A stretch of 64,000 nt of DNA from Paracoccus pantotrophus (GCF_008824185.1 NZ_CP044425.1:124001-188000); one strand, 5' to 3'; counted from the first letter of the stretch, positions 26,274-35,323 are shown. A program made the numbers and translations. Notes: generated by a model from the letters alone, not told the origin.

Positions 26274-26373
26274 GCGGCTTTCCTTTCCGGTCTTTGCACC
26301 AGTATCGGAAGGACGCCGGCCCCGCGGGTAGCATCATGCTACCACGCGGCGGATTTCTTGCGCGATGCCGCGA

Positions 26374-26688
26374 TCAGGCGGCCTGCGCCACCTGCTGCGC
26401 GGCCTTGCGAAAATCCTGCGCGCCGCGGCCGCGCAATTCCAGCTGCACCAGGCAGGCGCAGCGCAAAAGCGAGGTGAAATTCACCGGCTCGCCACCCAGC
26501 TGCAGCACTTCGGATTGCAGCGTGGACAGGAAGGCGGGCGTGGCCATGCCCTCGCCGGCGGCGATCTCGTCCAGGATGTCCCAGAAGGCCTGTTCCAGCC
26601 GGATCGAGGTGCTTTGCCCGTTCAGCCGCAGCTTGCGGGTCGTCGGCTGATAGCGGCGCGGATCCTGGCGGGAGAAGACTTCGCACAT
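26374..26688 (-). CDS. Ribbon-helix-helix domain protein
   Basis: This encodes a 104-residue protein with a central ribbon-helix-helix-like segment, RKLRLNGQSTSIRLEQAFWD then ILDEIAAGEGMATPAFLSTL. It belongs to a conserved family of single-domain RHH proteins whose targets are not known. The ATG at 26688 was chosen (GGGAA upstream); a longer TTG-started version is less likely. Two Cys residues occur near the C-terminus. Confidence 0.7.
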   Translation of the reverse strand: MCEVFSRQDPRRYQPTTRKLRLNGQSTSIRLEQAFWDILDEIAAGEGMATPAFLSTLQSEVLQLGGEPVNFTSLLRCACLVQLELRGRGAQDFRKAAQQVAQAA

Positions 26689-26954
26689 GGCATGGTTCCC
26701 AAACTGGCTCGGCAAGTTCCCCGATCATAGCACGACGGGCGAGCCATGCCAGTTTCTTGCACCGCGGCCTGTCCGGCGCGGAACCGGCGTGCGGGACCGG
26801 CATCGAATGCGGCCCGGCACGGCGGGGCAACCCATGTGGCGGGCATCGCCAGGGTCGGCGGCGGTCGCGGTGCGGTGGCCGGACCGGTATCGGTCGATCC
26901 GGGCCGCGGGTGGGGCGACAATAAGCCGCTGCCCGGCGGATTGCCGGATGAAAT

Positions 26955-26970
26955 ATACGCAAATGCGTAT
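26955..26970. promoter_or_regulatory. BigR/SqrR-type operator candidate upstream of the DsrE-like gene
   Basis: The perfect dyad ATAC-GCAAATGC-GTAT lies 28 bases before the DsrE-like start and fits the ATWC-N8-GWAT pattern shared by four other places in this window. The gap before it (26689-26954) shows no gene. Confidence 0.6.
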
Positions 26971-26997
26971 TATTGCACCTTGCATCAGGAGAATCCG

Positions 26998-27432
26998 ATG
27001 AAATCCCTGCTCGCCGCTTCCGCTCTTGTCCTTGCGGCCGCGCTGCCCGCCTCGGCCCAGGAGGGGCGCAAGCTCGTGACCATCCTGACCGCGCCCGAGC
27101 CGCAGACCCAGCTGATGGCGATGGTGCTGACCATGAACGCCGTGGCCAAGGGGGCCGAGGCGCAGATCCTGCTATGCGGCCCCGCCGGCGACATGGCGCT
27201 GAAGGAGGCGCCCGAGACCGCGACCGCCGGCCAGCCGCCGCAAGGTGCCAGCCCGCAGGGCCTGATGCAGCAGATGATCGAGAAGAACGGCGTCAAGGTG
27301 CAGGTCTGCGCCATCTACCTGCCCGGCAAGGGCGCGGATGCCTCGGTGCTGCTGGAGGGTGTGACGCCGGCCAAGCCCGATGCGATGGCCGCTGAACTGA
27401 TCGCCGAGAACACCACGGTGCTGAGCTTCTGA
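26998..27432 (+). CDS. Periplasmic DsrE/DsrF-like protein
   Basis: This encodes a 144-residue protein with a signal peptide (MKSLLAASALVLAAALPASA) followed by a DsrE-like fold: LVTILTAPEPQTQLMAMVLT and AEAQILLCGPAGDMAL with a Cys at the position expected for a sulfur-carrier family. A second Cys is in GVKVQVCAIYLPGKGA. DsrE-like proteins bind persulfide sulfur, so a role in periplasmic sulfur handling is likely. CAGGAG precedes the ATG, and the operator-like dyad upstream links it to the sulfide genes. Confidence 0.75.
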   Translation: MKSLLAASALVLAAALPASAQEGRKLVTILTAPEPQTQLMAMVLTMNAVAKGAEAQILLCGPAGDMALKEAPETATAGQPPQGASPQGLMQQMIEKNGVKVQVCAIYLPGKGADASVLLEGVTPAKPDAMAAELIAENTTVLSF

Positions 27433-27458
27433 TCCCGCCTCGGGGCGACATGAAAGGA

Positions 27459-27483
27459 AAGGCCGCCCTTGCCGGGCGGCCTT
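27459..27483 (+). terminator. Hairpin terminator after the DsrE-like gene
   Basis: Arms AAGGCCGCCC and GGGCGGCCTT (10 bp, perfect) surround a TTGCC loop, followed by GTCGTTT. It lies 27 bases after the stop and is probably an intrinsic terminator with a modest T-tract. Confidence 0.7.
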
Positions 27484-27559
27484 GTCGTTTGTGCGGCCCT
27501 GGAGGGGCGGGCAGTCCGGGCTGCCGGACGGGGGCCGATCATAACGGGCCCCGGACGCA

Positions 27560-27671
27560 GGGGCCCGGAGAAAGGGGCCCGGAGAAAGGGGCCCGGAGAA
27601 AGGGGCCCGGAGAAAGGGGCCCGGAGAAAGGGGCCCGGAGAAAGGGGCCCGGAGAAAGGGGCCCGGACGCG
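27560..27671. repeat. 14-bp minisatellite, seven perfect copies plus a partial eighth
   Basis: GGGGCCCGGAGAAA is repeated head-to-tail seven times without any change (27560-27657), then begins an eighth copy that diverges (GGGGCCCGGACGCG). It is intergenic, between the convergent DsrE-like gene and cydX. Perfect identity points to recent slippage, so copy number probably varies between strains. Confidence 0.9.
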
Positions 27672-27706
27672 CGTGCCGCGGCGTCCGGGCCAGGCTCATC
27701 TCCCGT

Positions 27707-27829
27707 TCAGGCGCTTTCGCTGTCCTGCCCGGCGGCGGCCTTGTCCTCCATCATCTCGAACCACATCGCGTTCAGCACCGCGAAGGTGACGGCCAGCGGC
27801 GGGCCCAGGATCCATGCGAAATACCACAT
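27707..27829 (-). CDS. cydX: Cytochrome bd oxidase small subunit CydX
   Basis: This encodes a 40-residue membrane peptide starting MWYFAWILGPPLAVTFAVLN, the recognisable CydX pattern (MWYFxWILG). It ends with a short acidic tail. CydX binds CydA and stabilises the haem d site. It starts 15 bases after the true cydB stop at 27845. Although this gene is intact, its partner genes upstream are broken. Confidence 0.85.
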   Translation of the reverse strand: MWYFAWILGPPLAVTFAVLNAMWFEMMEDKAAAGQDSESA

Positions 27830-27844
27830 TGCGTTGTTGTCCTT

Positions 27845-28913
27845 TCAGTAAGCGTGGCCGCCCCCGGTGATGTTCCTTTTCCTCGACCTTGCCCCACAGC
27901 ACCCTGTAGGCCCAGGCGGCGTAGGTCGCGATGATCGGCAGGAAGATCCCGGTGCAGACCAGCATGATGAACAGCGTCAGGTGGCTGGACGAGGCGTCCC
28001 AGACCGTGAGGCTCGCCCCCGGCATGACCGAGGAGGGCAGGATGAAGGGGAACATCGACAGCCCCACCGAGGAGATGATGCCGAAGATCGCCAGCTTGCT
28101 CAGAAAAAGCGTGCGGACCTCGCGCCCGGTTTTCAGCGACCACAGCACGCCAAGCGCGCCCAGGAAGCCGAAGGCCGGGGCTGCCAGCATCCAGGAATGC
28201 GCGGCGTAATTGGCAAACCAGGCGCCGGGCGCGAGTTCGACCGTCTTGGCCAGCGGGTTCGACGGCCCGTTCGGGTCGACGGCCCCGGCGATGCGATCGC
28301 CGTCCACGAACAGCCACAGCGCCAGCCCGCCCGCCGCGTAAAGCAGCACGGTGGCCATGGCCGCCCAGCGGCCGAAGCGGCGCGCCCGCCCGGCGACCGG
28401 GCTGAGCAGGCCGAAAAAGCCGCCGTCGTAGAAGATGCGCAGGTCCGAGCCCAGCCGGAAGGGCACCCCCAGCAGCAGGTTCCCGACCGCGACACCGAAG
28501 ATCAGCGAGGGCACGAAGCCGCCGATGAACAGCGCCCAGTCCCAGTTGCGCTGCCAGCGCGCGCTTTCGCGTTTCGAGCGATACTTGAACCCGACCGGCC
28601 GCAGGATCAGCGCGGCGAGGATCGCGAACATGGCGAGGTAGAAGCCGGAAAAGGACACCGCGTAAAGCGGCGGCCAGGCGGCAAGGATCGCGCCGCTGCC
28701 CAGGACCAGCCAGACCTGGTTGCCCTCCCAGACCGGGCCGATGGTGTTGATGACGATGCGGCGCTCCGGGTCGGTCTGGCCGGCGAAGGGCAAGAGCATG
28801 CCCACGCCCAGGTCGAAGCCGTCGGTGGCGGCAAAGCCGATCAGCAGCACCCCCAGCAGCACCCACCAGATCGCGCGCAGGGTTTCATAGGTCAGCAATT
28901 CGTGCAGGATCAT
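27845..28913 (-). pseudogene. cydB: Cytochrome bd oxidase subunit II (CydB), one-base frameshift near the end
   Basis: The first ~340 codons are a normal CydB: ILHELLTYETLRAIWWVLLG, ATDGFDLGVGMLLPFAGQTD and GPVWEGNQVWLVLGSGAILA are family hallmarks. Near 27880 one extra base (in the AAAAGGAAC run) shifts the frame, so the natural ending ITGGGHAY at 27845 lies in another frame and the unshifted frame reads on into cydX. Only the last ten residues are affected, so activity might survive, but the cydA partner does not. The ATG at 28913 follows the cydA stop closely. Confidence 0.8.
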
Positions 28914-28917
28914 GGTC

Positions 28918-30378
28918 TTACTCCGCGGCAACGAAACGGGCGGGCAGAAGCGGCGCCTCGGGCCCGTGGTCGGGCTGCGGCCCCTAGCGGATCGCGGCCA
29001 GCATCAAGGCGCATCTCGATCACGATCAGCACCGTATAGAGCAGGGTGAAGCCGGCGATGGTGAACAGAACTGTCGGCACCGTCAGCGACGAGGCGGCGG
29101 CGACCGTGGGCAACACGCCCAGGGCAGGGCCGGCGCGTGATCGTGCCGCGGGCCGAAACCATCACAAAGGCCGCCATCAGCGCCATGTTGACGAAGCCGA
29201 TGCCCACCATGATGCGGAAGGCCCAGAACAGCGTCGGCACATGCGGCACGGTATCCCAGGCCGCCTGGGCGATCTGTTCCTCGGTCGCGCCGCGCGGATC
29301 CTCGACATATTTGGTCAGCAGCAGCGCATAGCCCATGTCGTCGCCATGCTCTTCGAAGGCCCGCACCGATTCGGGCGGCACCGCATCGCGCGAGGGTGCG
29401 GCGCGATAGTCCTGCAGGGCGTCATAGGCGATGATGCCGTTGCGGATGCGGTCCTCGGCCTTGTCCACCAGCTCCAGGATGCCGGGAATTTCCTGCATCA
29501 GCGAGCGGGTGCCGATCAGGCCCATCACCCAGGGAATGTGGATGGCGTAGTGGTTGGTCCGCTCCTCCATGTCGGGGATGCCGACCAGGGTGAAGGAGGC
29601 CGGCGCCGGCTGGGTTTCCCACATGCCCTCGATGGCGGCGAGCTTCATCTTCTGGTGTTCCGAGGCCAGGTAGCCGAAGCCCGCCCAGCTGTCGATGCGG
29701 TTCAGCCGGTCCTCGGCCGCGGCCAGCCTCGCATCCGCATCGGCGATGGCCCGGCGCTGCGCGCCCAGCCGGGCGGCCATGACCAGTTCGGTCTGGCCCT
29801 GCATCAGGTCGATGGTGCGGGCGCGCAGGGTCTCGGTCATCTGGGCGCGGCGGCGCATCCCCAGCCCGGCCGCATGGCCCGCGGCCAGCGCCAGCCCGAT
29901 CCCGGCCGCGACGAGGAAGGCAAAGACCGCCAGCCCCAACAGCGGCTGCATCAGCCCCAGGGCCAGCCCCACCGCCAGCGCCGTGGCCAAGGCCGCGGCC
30001 GGGGGCGCCAGCACCCGCAGGTAAAGCACGTCGAGCGCGTCGATATCCACGGTCAGCCGGAACAGCAGCCGCGCAGGCCCGCCAGCACGGCCAGCGTCGC
30101 GTCATGCGTCACCAGCCGCTCGCCATAGCGCGCCGCCGTGCGCCCCAGCGCCAGCAGCCGGATACCCGAGGAGGGCATGAACACGTCGAAGGCCAGCGCC
30201 GTGGCCGTGGTCAGCCCGGCAATGGCGGTGGCGGTAATGAACCAGCCCGACAGGCCCAAAAGCGCGATGCCCGCCAGCACCGTTACCGCCGCCGGCGCCG
30301 CTCCGTCCACAGCCGGCGCCGCCCTTCGGCGGCGAACAGCGCCAGCACCGGCGCCATGTCTCGGACCAGCCGCCTCAT
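28918..30378 (-). pseudogene. cydC-cydA deletion fusion, also frameshifted
   Basis: Transcribed right to left, the start at 30378 overlaps the cydD stop (ATGA) and encodes CydC, the ABC exporter needed for bd assembly (IALLGLSGWFITATAIAGLT, then MQGQTELVMAARLGAQRRAI). Around 29695 the same frame changes abruptly from CydC (AAAEDRLNRID) into the C-terminal half of CydA (LASEHQKMKLAAIEGMWETQ, PAPASFTLVGIPDMEERTNH). The CydC ATPase domain and the CydA N-terminal half, with the haem ligands, are gone. Frameshifts lie near 30300, 30062 and 29120, and an in-frame stop is near 28985. Confidence 0.85.
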
Positions 30379-32083
30379 GCCGCCGCCTCCATTCCGGTGC
30401 CGTCCAGCCGGATGATGCGGTCCATCCGCGCCGCCAGTTCCGGGTCATGCGTCGCCACGATCAGCGTGTGTCCCCGGGCCAGCGCCAGCAGCCCCTCGGT
30501 GATCTCGGCCGCCGTGGCAGCGTCGAGATGCGCGGTCGGCTCATCCGCCAGGATCAGCCCGGCCTGCGGTGTCGCGGCCACCCGCGCCAGCGCCAGCCGC
30601 CGCGCCTGTCCGCCGGACAGGCCGGTGCCGCCCTCGCCCACCGGGGCGCTGCCGCGCCGGGCCGCGACCTGGTCCAGCCGGGCCATGCGCAGCGCCTGCG
30701 GCAGGCTGTCGGGGGCGTCCAGGCTCCGGCCCAGCGTGACATTCTGCGCCAGCGAGCCGGCGAAGATATGCGGAGCCTGGCCGATCCAGGCCATTCGGGC
30801 GCGCAATGCGGCGGCGGCTTACGTGTCGAGCAGCCGGCCGTCGATCTCGATCCGCCCCAAATCGGGCGCGGCTAGGCCGGCGATCAGCGAAAGCAGCGTC
30901 GATTTGCCCGAGCCGCTGGGGCCGACCAGCGCCACGCGCTCGCCCGGCGCGACGGTCAGGCTGAGCGCGGCGCCGGGTTCCGCCGCGCCGGCATGGCGAA
31001 AGCGCAGATCCTCGAGGCGCAGCGCCATGGCGGCGGCGGTTGGCGGGGCGGCGGCCTCGGCCTCGGCGCCGGGCAGCGCCATCCCCGGCGCGGCCGCCCG
31101 TTGCAAGGCGGCCATCCCGGCCTCGCCCGCCGCCTTGTCGTGCCAGACCGCCGACAATTCGCGCAAAGGCTCGAAAAAGGCCGGCGCCAGCAGCAGGATG
31201 AACAGGCCCTCGGCCAGCGTCAGCTTGTCGCCCCAGGCGCCAAAGGGCAGGGCGCCCAGCAGGTGAAAACCGATATAGACCGCGACCATCGCCACGCCGA
31301 GCGCCGCGAAAAGCTCCAGCCGCCGAGGTCAGGAAGGCGATGCGCAAGACCGCCATGATCCGCGCGCGCAGCGATTCCGCATCGGCCCTGACGCGCAGCG
31401 CCGTCGCCTCGAAGGCGCCCAGGCTGCGGATGGTCGCCATGCCGCGGAGCCGGTCCAGCAGGAAGGCGTTCATGCCGCCGACCTCGACCATCTGCGCCTT
31501 GCTCGCCGCCTTGGCCTTCCAGCCGACCAGCACCATGAAGACCGAAAACACCGGCAGCGCCACCAGCAGCACCAGTACCGCCGTCCAGGACAGGGGCAGG
31601 ATCGCCAAGAGGATGACCAGGGGCAGCACCGCCGCCTTCAGCCGCGCGGGCCGAAACCGCGCCAGCCAGGGCATGACGGCCTCGGCCTGTTCGGTGACGA
31701 TGCTTGCCGCCTCGCCCGAGGGCATGCGCCCGGCATCGAGCGGCGAGCGCGCCGAAAGCGCCGCCACCGCCCGGCCGCGCAGCTCCGACAGCCGGGCCGG
31801 CGCCGCGCGCCAGGCCAGCCTGCCGCCAAGCGCCTCGAGCCCCGCGCGCAGGCGCTCCAGCGCCAGCACGCCGAGCGCCAGCACGCCGAGCGCCGGCCCC
31901 GCCAGCGAGGCCGCGCCGGTTCCCGCGCCGATCCCGGCCACCGCGACGGCCAGGATGCCGGCCTGGGGGCAACCACAGAAGCGCGGCCGCCACCGCCAGG
32001 GCGCAGGCAAGCCGGGCAGGAGGGCCGACGCCCCCGCCGCTGGCCGAGGGCGGATGCCGCAAAGGCCGTTCAGATTCGCACAT
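30375..32083 (-). pseudogene. cydD: ABC exporter CydD, multiply frameshifted
   Basis: CydD pairs with CydC to export thiols for bd oxidase assembly. Pieces lie in several frames: start MCESERPLRHPP at 32083, the membrane domain in a second frame (GGMNAFLLDRLRGMATIRSL, GAFEATALRVRADAESLRAR), and the ATPase domain in further frames (LVGPSGSGKSTLLSLIAGLA; GLSGGQARRLALARVA; LILADEPTAHLD). Breaks are near 31980, 31310 and 30815, the last with a stop codon. The ABC motifs are well conserved, so decay is recent. Confidence 0.85.
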
Positions 32084-32207
32084 GGTGATGTCTTTGTGGT
32101 TCGCGTCGGATCAGGCGACACGTTATCTTCGGAAGGATGCATGGATGATGAAGCGCATGGATGCAGCGGGGCAACACGACGCATCCCCCTCCGGCGGCCT
32201 TGCATAT

Positions 32208-32223
32208 ATTCGCATACTTGAAT
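32208..32223. promoter_or_regulatory. BigR/SqrR-type operator upstream of blh
   Basis: ATTC-GCATACTT-GAAT, a perfect ATTC-N8-GAAT dyad, ends 44 bases before the blh ATG. The flanking GCATAT and ATGC extend the symmetry outward. The spacing fits the pattern I recall for the sulfide-responsive repressor SqrR of Rhodobacter. Confidence 0.7.
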
Positions 32224-32267
32224 ATGCTTTATTGCGACGCGCGATCTGCGTGCAGGAGGAGTATTCG

Positions 32268-33299
32268 ATGCGCCATGCCCCGACCTCGGCCGCCGGCCCG
32301 GTCTCGACACCCGATCTCGATCTCGATCTCGATCCCGGTTCCGACACCCGGCCCGCCACCCGTTCCGAACCGCAGGCCGAACCGCAGGCCGAACCCGGTT
32401 CCGATGCGGGCCCGGCGGCCCTGGCACCCGCGCCCGAAGTGACCGGCTTCTACGAGGCGCGCACCGGCTCGGTGCAATATGTGGTGGCCGATCCGGCGAC
32501 CGGCCAATGCGCGGTCATCGACCCGGTGCTGGACTATGACGAGAAATCCGGCGCCACCGCCACCATCGAGGCCGACCGCATCCTCGCCTTCATCGCCGAG
32601 AAGGGCTACGCGCTGGAATGGATCCTCGACACCCATCCCCATGCCGACCATTTCTCGGCCGCCGATTATCTCAGGCGCAGGACCGGCGCCCCCACCGCCA
32701 TCGGCGAGAAGGTGGTCGAGGTGCAGAAACTGTGGAAGGAATTCTACAACTGGCCGGACTTTCCCGCCGACGGCTCGCAATGGGACAAGCTTTTCGCCGA
32801 GGGCGAGACCTTCCGCCTCGGCTCGATCCCGGCGCGGGTGCTGTTCTCGCCCGGCCATACCCTGGCCTCGATCTCCTATGTGATCGGCGACGCGGCCTTC
32901 GTGCATGACACGCTGTTCATGCCCGACAGCGGCACGGCGCGGGCGGATTTCCCCGGCGGCGACGCGCATGCGCTGTGGCGCTCGATCCAGGCGATCCTGG
33001 CCTTGCCGGACGCGACGCGGGTCTTCACCGGCCACGACTATTGCCAGGGCGGGCGGGCGCCGGCCTGGGAATCGACCGTGGCCGAGCAGAAGGCCAGGAA
33101 CAGCCACATGGCGCGATACCGCACCGAGGCCGCGTTCGTGGCGGCGCGGCAGGCGCGCGACCGCACCCTGCCGATGCCCAAGCTGATCCTGCATGCGCTG
33201 CAGGTCAACACCAATGCCGGCCGGCTGCCCGCGCCGGAGGCGAACGGCCGGCGCTACCTGAAGATCCCGCTGGACCTGCTGCAGGCGCCCTGGGACTGA
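32268..33299 (+). CDS. blh: Persulfide dioxygenase-like metallo-beta-lactamase protein (Blh/ETHE1)
   Basis: This encodes a 343-residue protein. After a 55-residue acidic, Pro/Ala-rich leader (with LDLDLD and repeated EPQAEPQAEP) comes an ETHE1-type metallo-beta-lactamase domain: ARTGSVQYVVADPATGQCAV, the metal motif THPHADH near residue 125, FSPGHTLASISYVIGDAAFV and GHDYCQGGRAPAWEST. Members oxidise glutathione persulfide to sulfite or act in sulfide detoxification. AGGAGG precedes the ATG. It is the first gene of a five-gene operon controlled from the dyad at 32208. Confidence 0.9.
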   Translation: MRHAPTSAAGPVSTPDLDLDLDPGSDTRPATRSEPQAEPQAEPGSDAGPAALAPAPEVTGFYEARTGSVQYVVADPATGQCAVIDPVLDYDEKSGATATIEADRILAFIAEKGYALEWILDTHPHADHFSAADYLRRRTGAPTAIGEKVVEVQKLWKEFYNWPDFPADGSQWDKLFAEGETFRLGSIPARVLFSPGHTLASISYVIGDAAFVHDTLFMPDSGTARADFPGGDAHALWRSIQAILALPDATRVFTGHDYCQGGRAPAWESTVAEQKARNSHMARYRTEAAFVAARQARDRTLPMPKLILHALQVNTNAGRLPAPEANGRRYLKIPLDLLQAPWD

Positions 33300-33314
33300 G
33301 GCGGAGGAGGAAGG

Positions 33315-33590
33315 ATGCGGATCAATATCGGAACCGCCGAGCGGGCGCTGCGGCTGGTGCTGGGCATCGGGCTGGTGCTCTTGGCCTTGCTGGCCGGGCT
33401 GTCGCCGGCATGGAGCGGGGCGGCGGCGCTGGCCGGGCTGGTGCTGCTGGCGACCGCGGCGCTGCGCTTCTGCCCGGTCTGGGCGCTGCCGGGCATCACC
33501 CGCGGCCTGGAAGGCGGGGGGCGCGAAGCTGGGGATCGCGGGAACGGGGATCGCCAGGACGGGGATCATCAAGACGGAGGCGGGGCATGA
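33315..33590 (+). CDS. DUF2892 (YgaP membrane-domain-like) protein
   Basis: This encodes a 91-residue membrane protein with two hydrophobic spans (LVLGIGLVLLALLAGLSPAW and GAAALAGLVLLATAALRFCP). It starts MRINIGTAERALR, characteristic of DUF2892 domains that sit after rhodanese domains in YgaP. The Cys in RFCPVWALPG is conserved in the family. A Gly/Asp-rich tail follows. It lies 15 bases after blh, and its stop overlaps the next start. Its role is probably in membrane sulfur handling. Confidence 0.85.
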   Translation: MRINIGTAERALRLVLGIGLVLLALLAGLSPAWSGAAALAGLVLLATAALRFCPVWALPGITRGLEGGGREAGDRGNGDRQDGDHQDGGGA

Positions 33591-34018
33591 CCGCGTTCAC
33601 CACCGAGTTCACCCCTGTGCAATCGCTGCTGGGCGGCGGGCTGGTCGGGCTGGCGGCGGTGCTGCTGATGGCGCTGCACGGCCGCATCGCCGGCATGACC
33701 GGGATCCTGGCCGGGGCCTTCGCGCCGGGCGGCGGCTGGCGGCTGGCCTTCCTGGCCGGCGCGGTGGCGGCGCCCTTGCTGCTGGTGCGGCTGGGCGGGG
33801 TCGCGGTGGATTTCTCCAGCCCGGTGCCGCTGGGCTGGACGGCGCTCAGCGGGCTCATGGTCGGGATCGGGGTCAGCTATGGCGGCGGCTGCACCTCGGG
33901 CCACGGGGTCTGCGGGCTGGCGCGGCTGTCGGCGCGCTCGCTGGTGGCGACGCTGAGCTTCATGCTGGCGACCGGGGCCACGGTCTATGCCACGCGCCAT
34001 CTTGCGGGAGGGTTCTGA
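33587..34018 (+). CDS. YeeE/YedE-family membrane protein, first half-transporter (PmpA-like)
   Basis: This encodes a 143-residue protein with four hydrophobic spans and the YeeE/YedE motif GIGVSYGGGCTSGHGVCGLA near residue 95, whose Cys lines a sulfur-compound channel in this family. Here the family unit is split into two genes that overlap or abut, as in the pmpA-pmpB pairs found with bigR and blh. Start ATG overlaps the preceding stop (ATGA). Confidence 0.88.
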   Translation: MTAFTTEFTPVQSLLGGGLVGLAAVLLMALHGRIAGMTGILAGAFAPGGGWRLAFLAGAVAAPLLLVRLGGVAVDFSSPVPLGWTALSGLMVGIGVSYGGGCTSGHGVCGLARLSARSLVATLSFMLATGATVYATRHLAGGF

Positions 34019-34019
34019 G

Positions 34020-34466
34020 ATGGTCTTGCTGTCGGCCTTGCTGATCGGGCTGGTCTTTGGCGCGGGGATTGCGGTCTCGGGCATGGCCAACCCTGCGAAG
34101 GTTCTGAATTTCTTCGACATTGCCGGGGCCTGGGATCCGTCCCTGGCCTTCGTGATGGGCGGCGCGCTGGCGGTGGCCCTGCCGGGCTACCGGCTGGTGC
34201 TGCGCCGGCCGGCGCCGGTGCTGGCGCTGCGCTTCCACCTGCCCGAGCGGCGCGCCATCGACCCGGCCCTGGTCGGCGGATCGGCGCTGTTCGGCCTGGG
34301 CTGGGGGCTCTCGGGATTCTGCCCCGGCGGCGCCATCCCCGCCATCGGCCTCATCCGCCCAGAACCCGTCCTCTTCTCCGCAACAATGGCCGCTGGAATC
34401 GCAATCGTCAAAACAGGGCAGCGATGGGTCGCGGCCCGTTCTGCCGCCGATCGGCAGGGGGCATGA
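34020..34466 (+). CDS. YeeE/YedE-family membrane protein, second half-transporter (PmpB-like)
   Basis: This encodes a 148-residue partner of the preceding gene. VFGAGIAVSGMANPAKVLNF and GLGWGLSGFCPGGAIPAIGL are the typical second-half motifs, with a conserved Cys in FCPGG. It starts two bases after the previous stop. The two halves would together form a transporter for thiosulfate, sulfite or a related sulfur compound. Confidence 0.88.
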   Translation: MVLLSALLIGLVFGAGIAVSGMANPAKVLNFFDIAGAWDPSLAFVMGGALAVALPGYRLVLRRPAPVLALRFHLPERRAIDPALVGGSALFGLGWGLSGFCPGGAIPAIGLIRPEPVLFSATMAAGIAIVKTGQRWVAARSAADRQGA

Positions 34467-34841
34467 ATGTGGCCCTTTCGACGGCGCGGCAAGCCGCGGA
34501 TTCGCAAGATCGACGACCGGTTCTCGGCCACCGGCCAGCTTTGCCCCGAAGACCTGCCGGCGGTCGCGGGGGCGGGGTTCCGGGTGCTGGTCTGCGTTCG
34601 CCCCGATGGCGAGGAGCGTGGCCAGCCCGATTTCGCCACCATCGCTGCCGCGGCCGCGCGCCTTGGCCTGACCGCGCGCCATATTCCGGTTTCCGGCCAG
34701 CCTTCGGCCGGCCAGATCGCGGCGTTCCGTTGCATCCTGGCCGAGGCCGGGGGGCCGGTGCTGGGCTGGTGCCGTTCGGGCATGCGGGTGCGGGCATTCT
34801 ATGCCCTGTGCCGGCAGCAGCCGGCCGCCGGCAGGGCATGA
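34467..34841 (+). CDS. DUF442/TIGR01244-family phosphatase-like sulfur protein
   Basis: This encodes a 124-residue protein of the family often fused to or next to Blh. The N-terminal part contains IRKIDDRFSATGQLCPEDLP and LVCVRPDGEE; the C-terminal active-site-like loop is LGWCRSGMRVRAF, a Cys-x5-Arg P-loop like that of dual-specificity phosphatases (CRSGMR). The catalytic activity in the persulfide pathway is not established. It begins directly after the preceding stop and is the last gene of the blh operon. Confidence 0.85.
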   Translation: MWPFRRRGKPRIRKIDDRFSATGQLCPEDLPAVAGAGFRVLVCVRPDGEERGQPDFATIAAAAARLGLTARHIPVSGQPSAGQIAAFRCILAEAGGPVLGWCRSGMRVRAFYALCRQQPAAGRA

Positions 34842-34977
34842 GCCCGGCCCGCGGCATGGCAATGGGCCGGGCGCCCGCGAGGAAGATTGCCCGGGCCTGG
34901 GCAGTCGAAGCCGAGCCCGCATCGCCGGGCTATCCGCAGGCTGCGCGGCATCGGGTGCTGGCCCGGCGGCTGCCGGA

Positions 34978-35298
34978 TCAGTCCTGGGTGCCGCAGAAGA
35001 TGTCGTAGAGCACTTCCATGACCTTGCGGGCAGGCTGGCTTTCGATCCGATACCAGATCGTCTGCCCTTCGCGCCGGCCGAGGATGATCTTGTCCCGGCG
35101 CAGAAGCGCCAGATGCTGCGACACGGTGGAATCGCGGATGCCCAGGAATTCCGCAAGCTGGCCCACGGATTTCTCGCCCTCTACCAGCTGGCACAGGATC
35201 AGCAGCCGATGACGGTTGCCAAGCGATTTCAGAAGGTCGCTGGCCTCGTCGGCGGCTGCGCGCATGCTTTCGGGATCTATGCTGACATCGACGCTCAT
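34978..35298 (-). CDS. bigR: ArsR-family persulfide-responsive repressor (BigR/SqrR/YgaV-like)
   Basis: This encodes a 106-residue winged-helix repressor. The core LLKSLGNRHRLLILCQLVEG and the recognition helix LGIRDSTVSQHLALLRRDKI match BigR/SqrR. Two cysteines lie at about residues 36 and 102 (LILCQL and DIFCGTQD), the positions that form a disulfide or tetrasulfide bridge in that group and release DNA. It faces the blh operon tail to tail and has an imperfect copy of the operator just upstream. It is the likely regulator of the sulfide genes here. Confidence 0.88.
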   Translation of the reverse strand: MSVDVSIDPESMRAAADEASDLLKSLGNRHRLLILCQLVEGEKSVGQLAEFLGIRDSTVSQHLALLRRDKIILGRREGQTIWYRIESQPARKVMEVLYDIFCGTQD

Positions 35299-35307
35299 GC
35301 ACCATAG

Positions 35308-35323
35308 CTACATTATTGCGAAT
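35308..35323. promoter_or_regulatory. Imperfect BigR/SqrR-type operator upstream of bigR
   Basis: CTAC-ATTATTGC-GAAT matches ATWC-N8-GWAT with one mismatch, 9 bases from the repressor start. It fits autorepression. Confidence 0.5.

Noticed and set aside
27560..27671. Iteron-type plasmid origin
   Set aside because: Repeats of 14 bp are GC-rich, no rep gene or AT-rich segment is adjacent, and the array lies between convergent genes.
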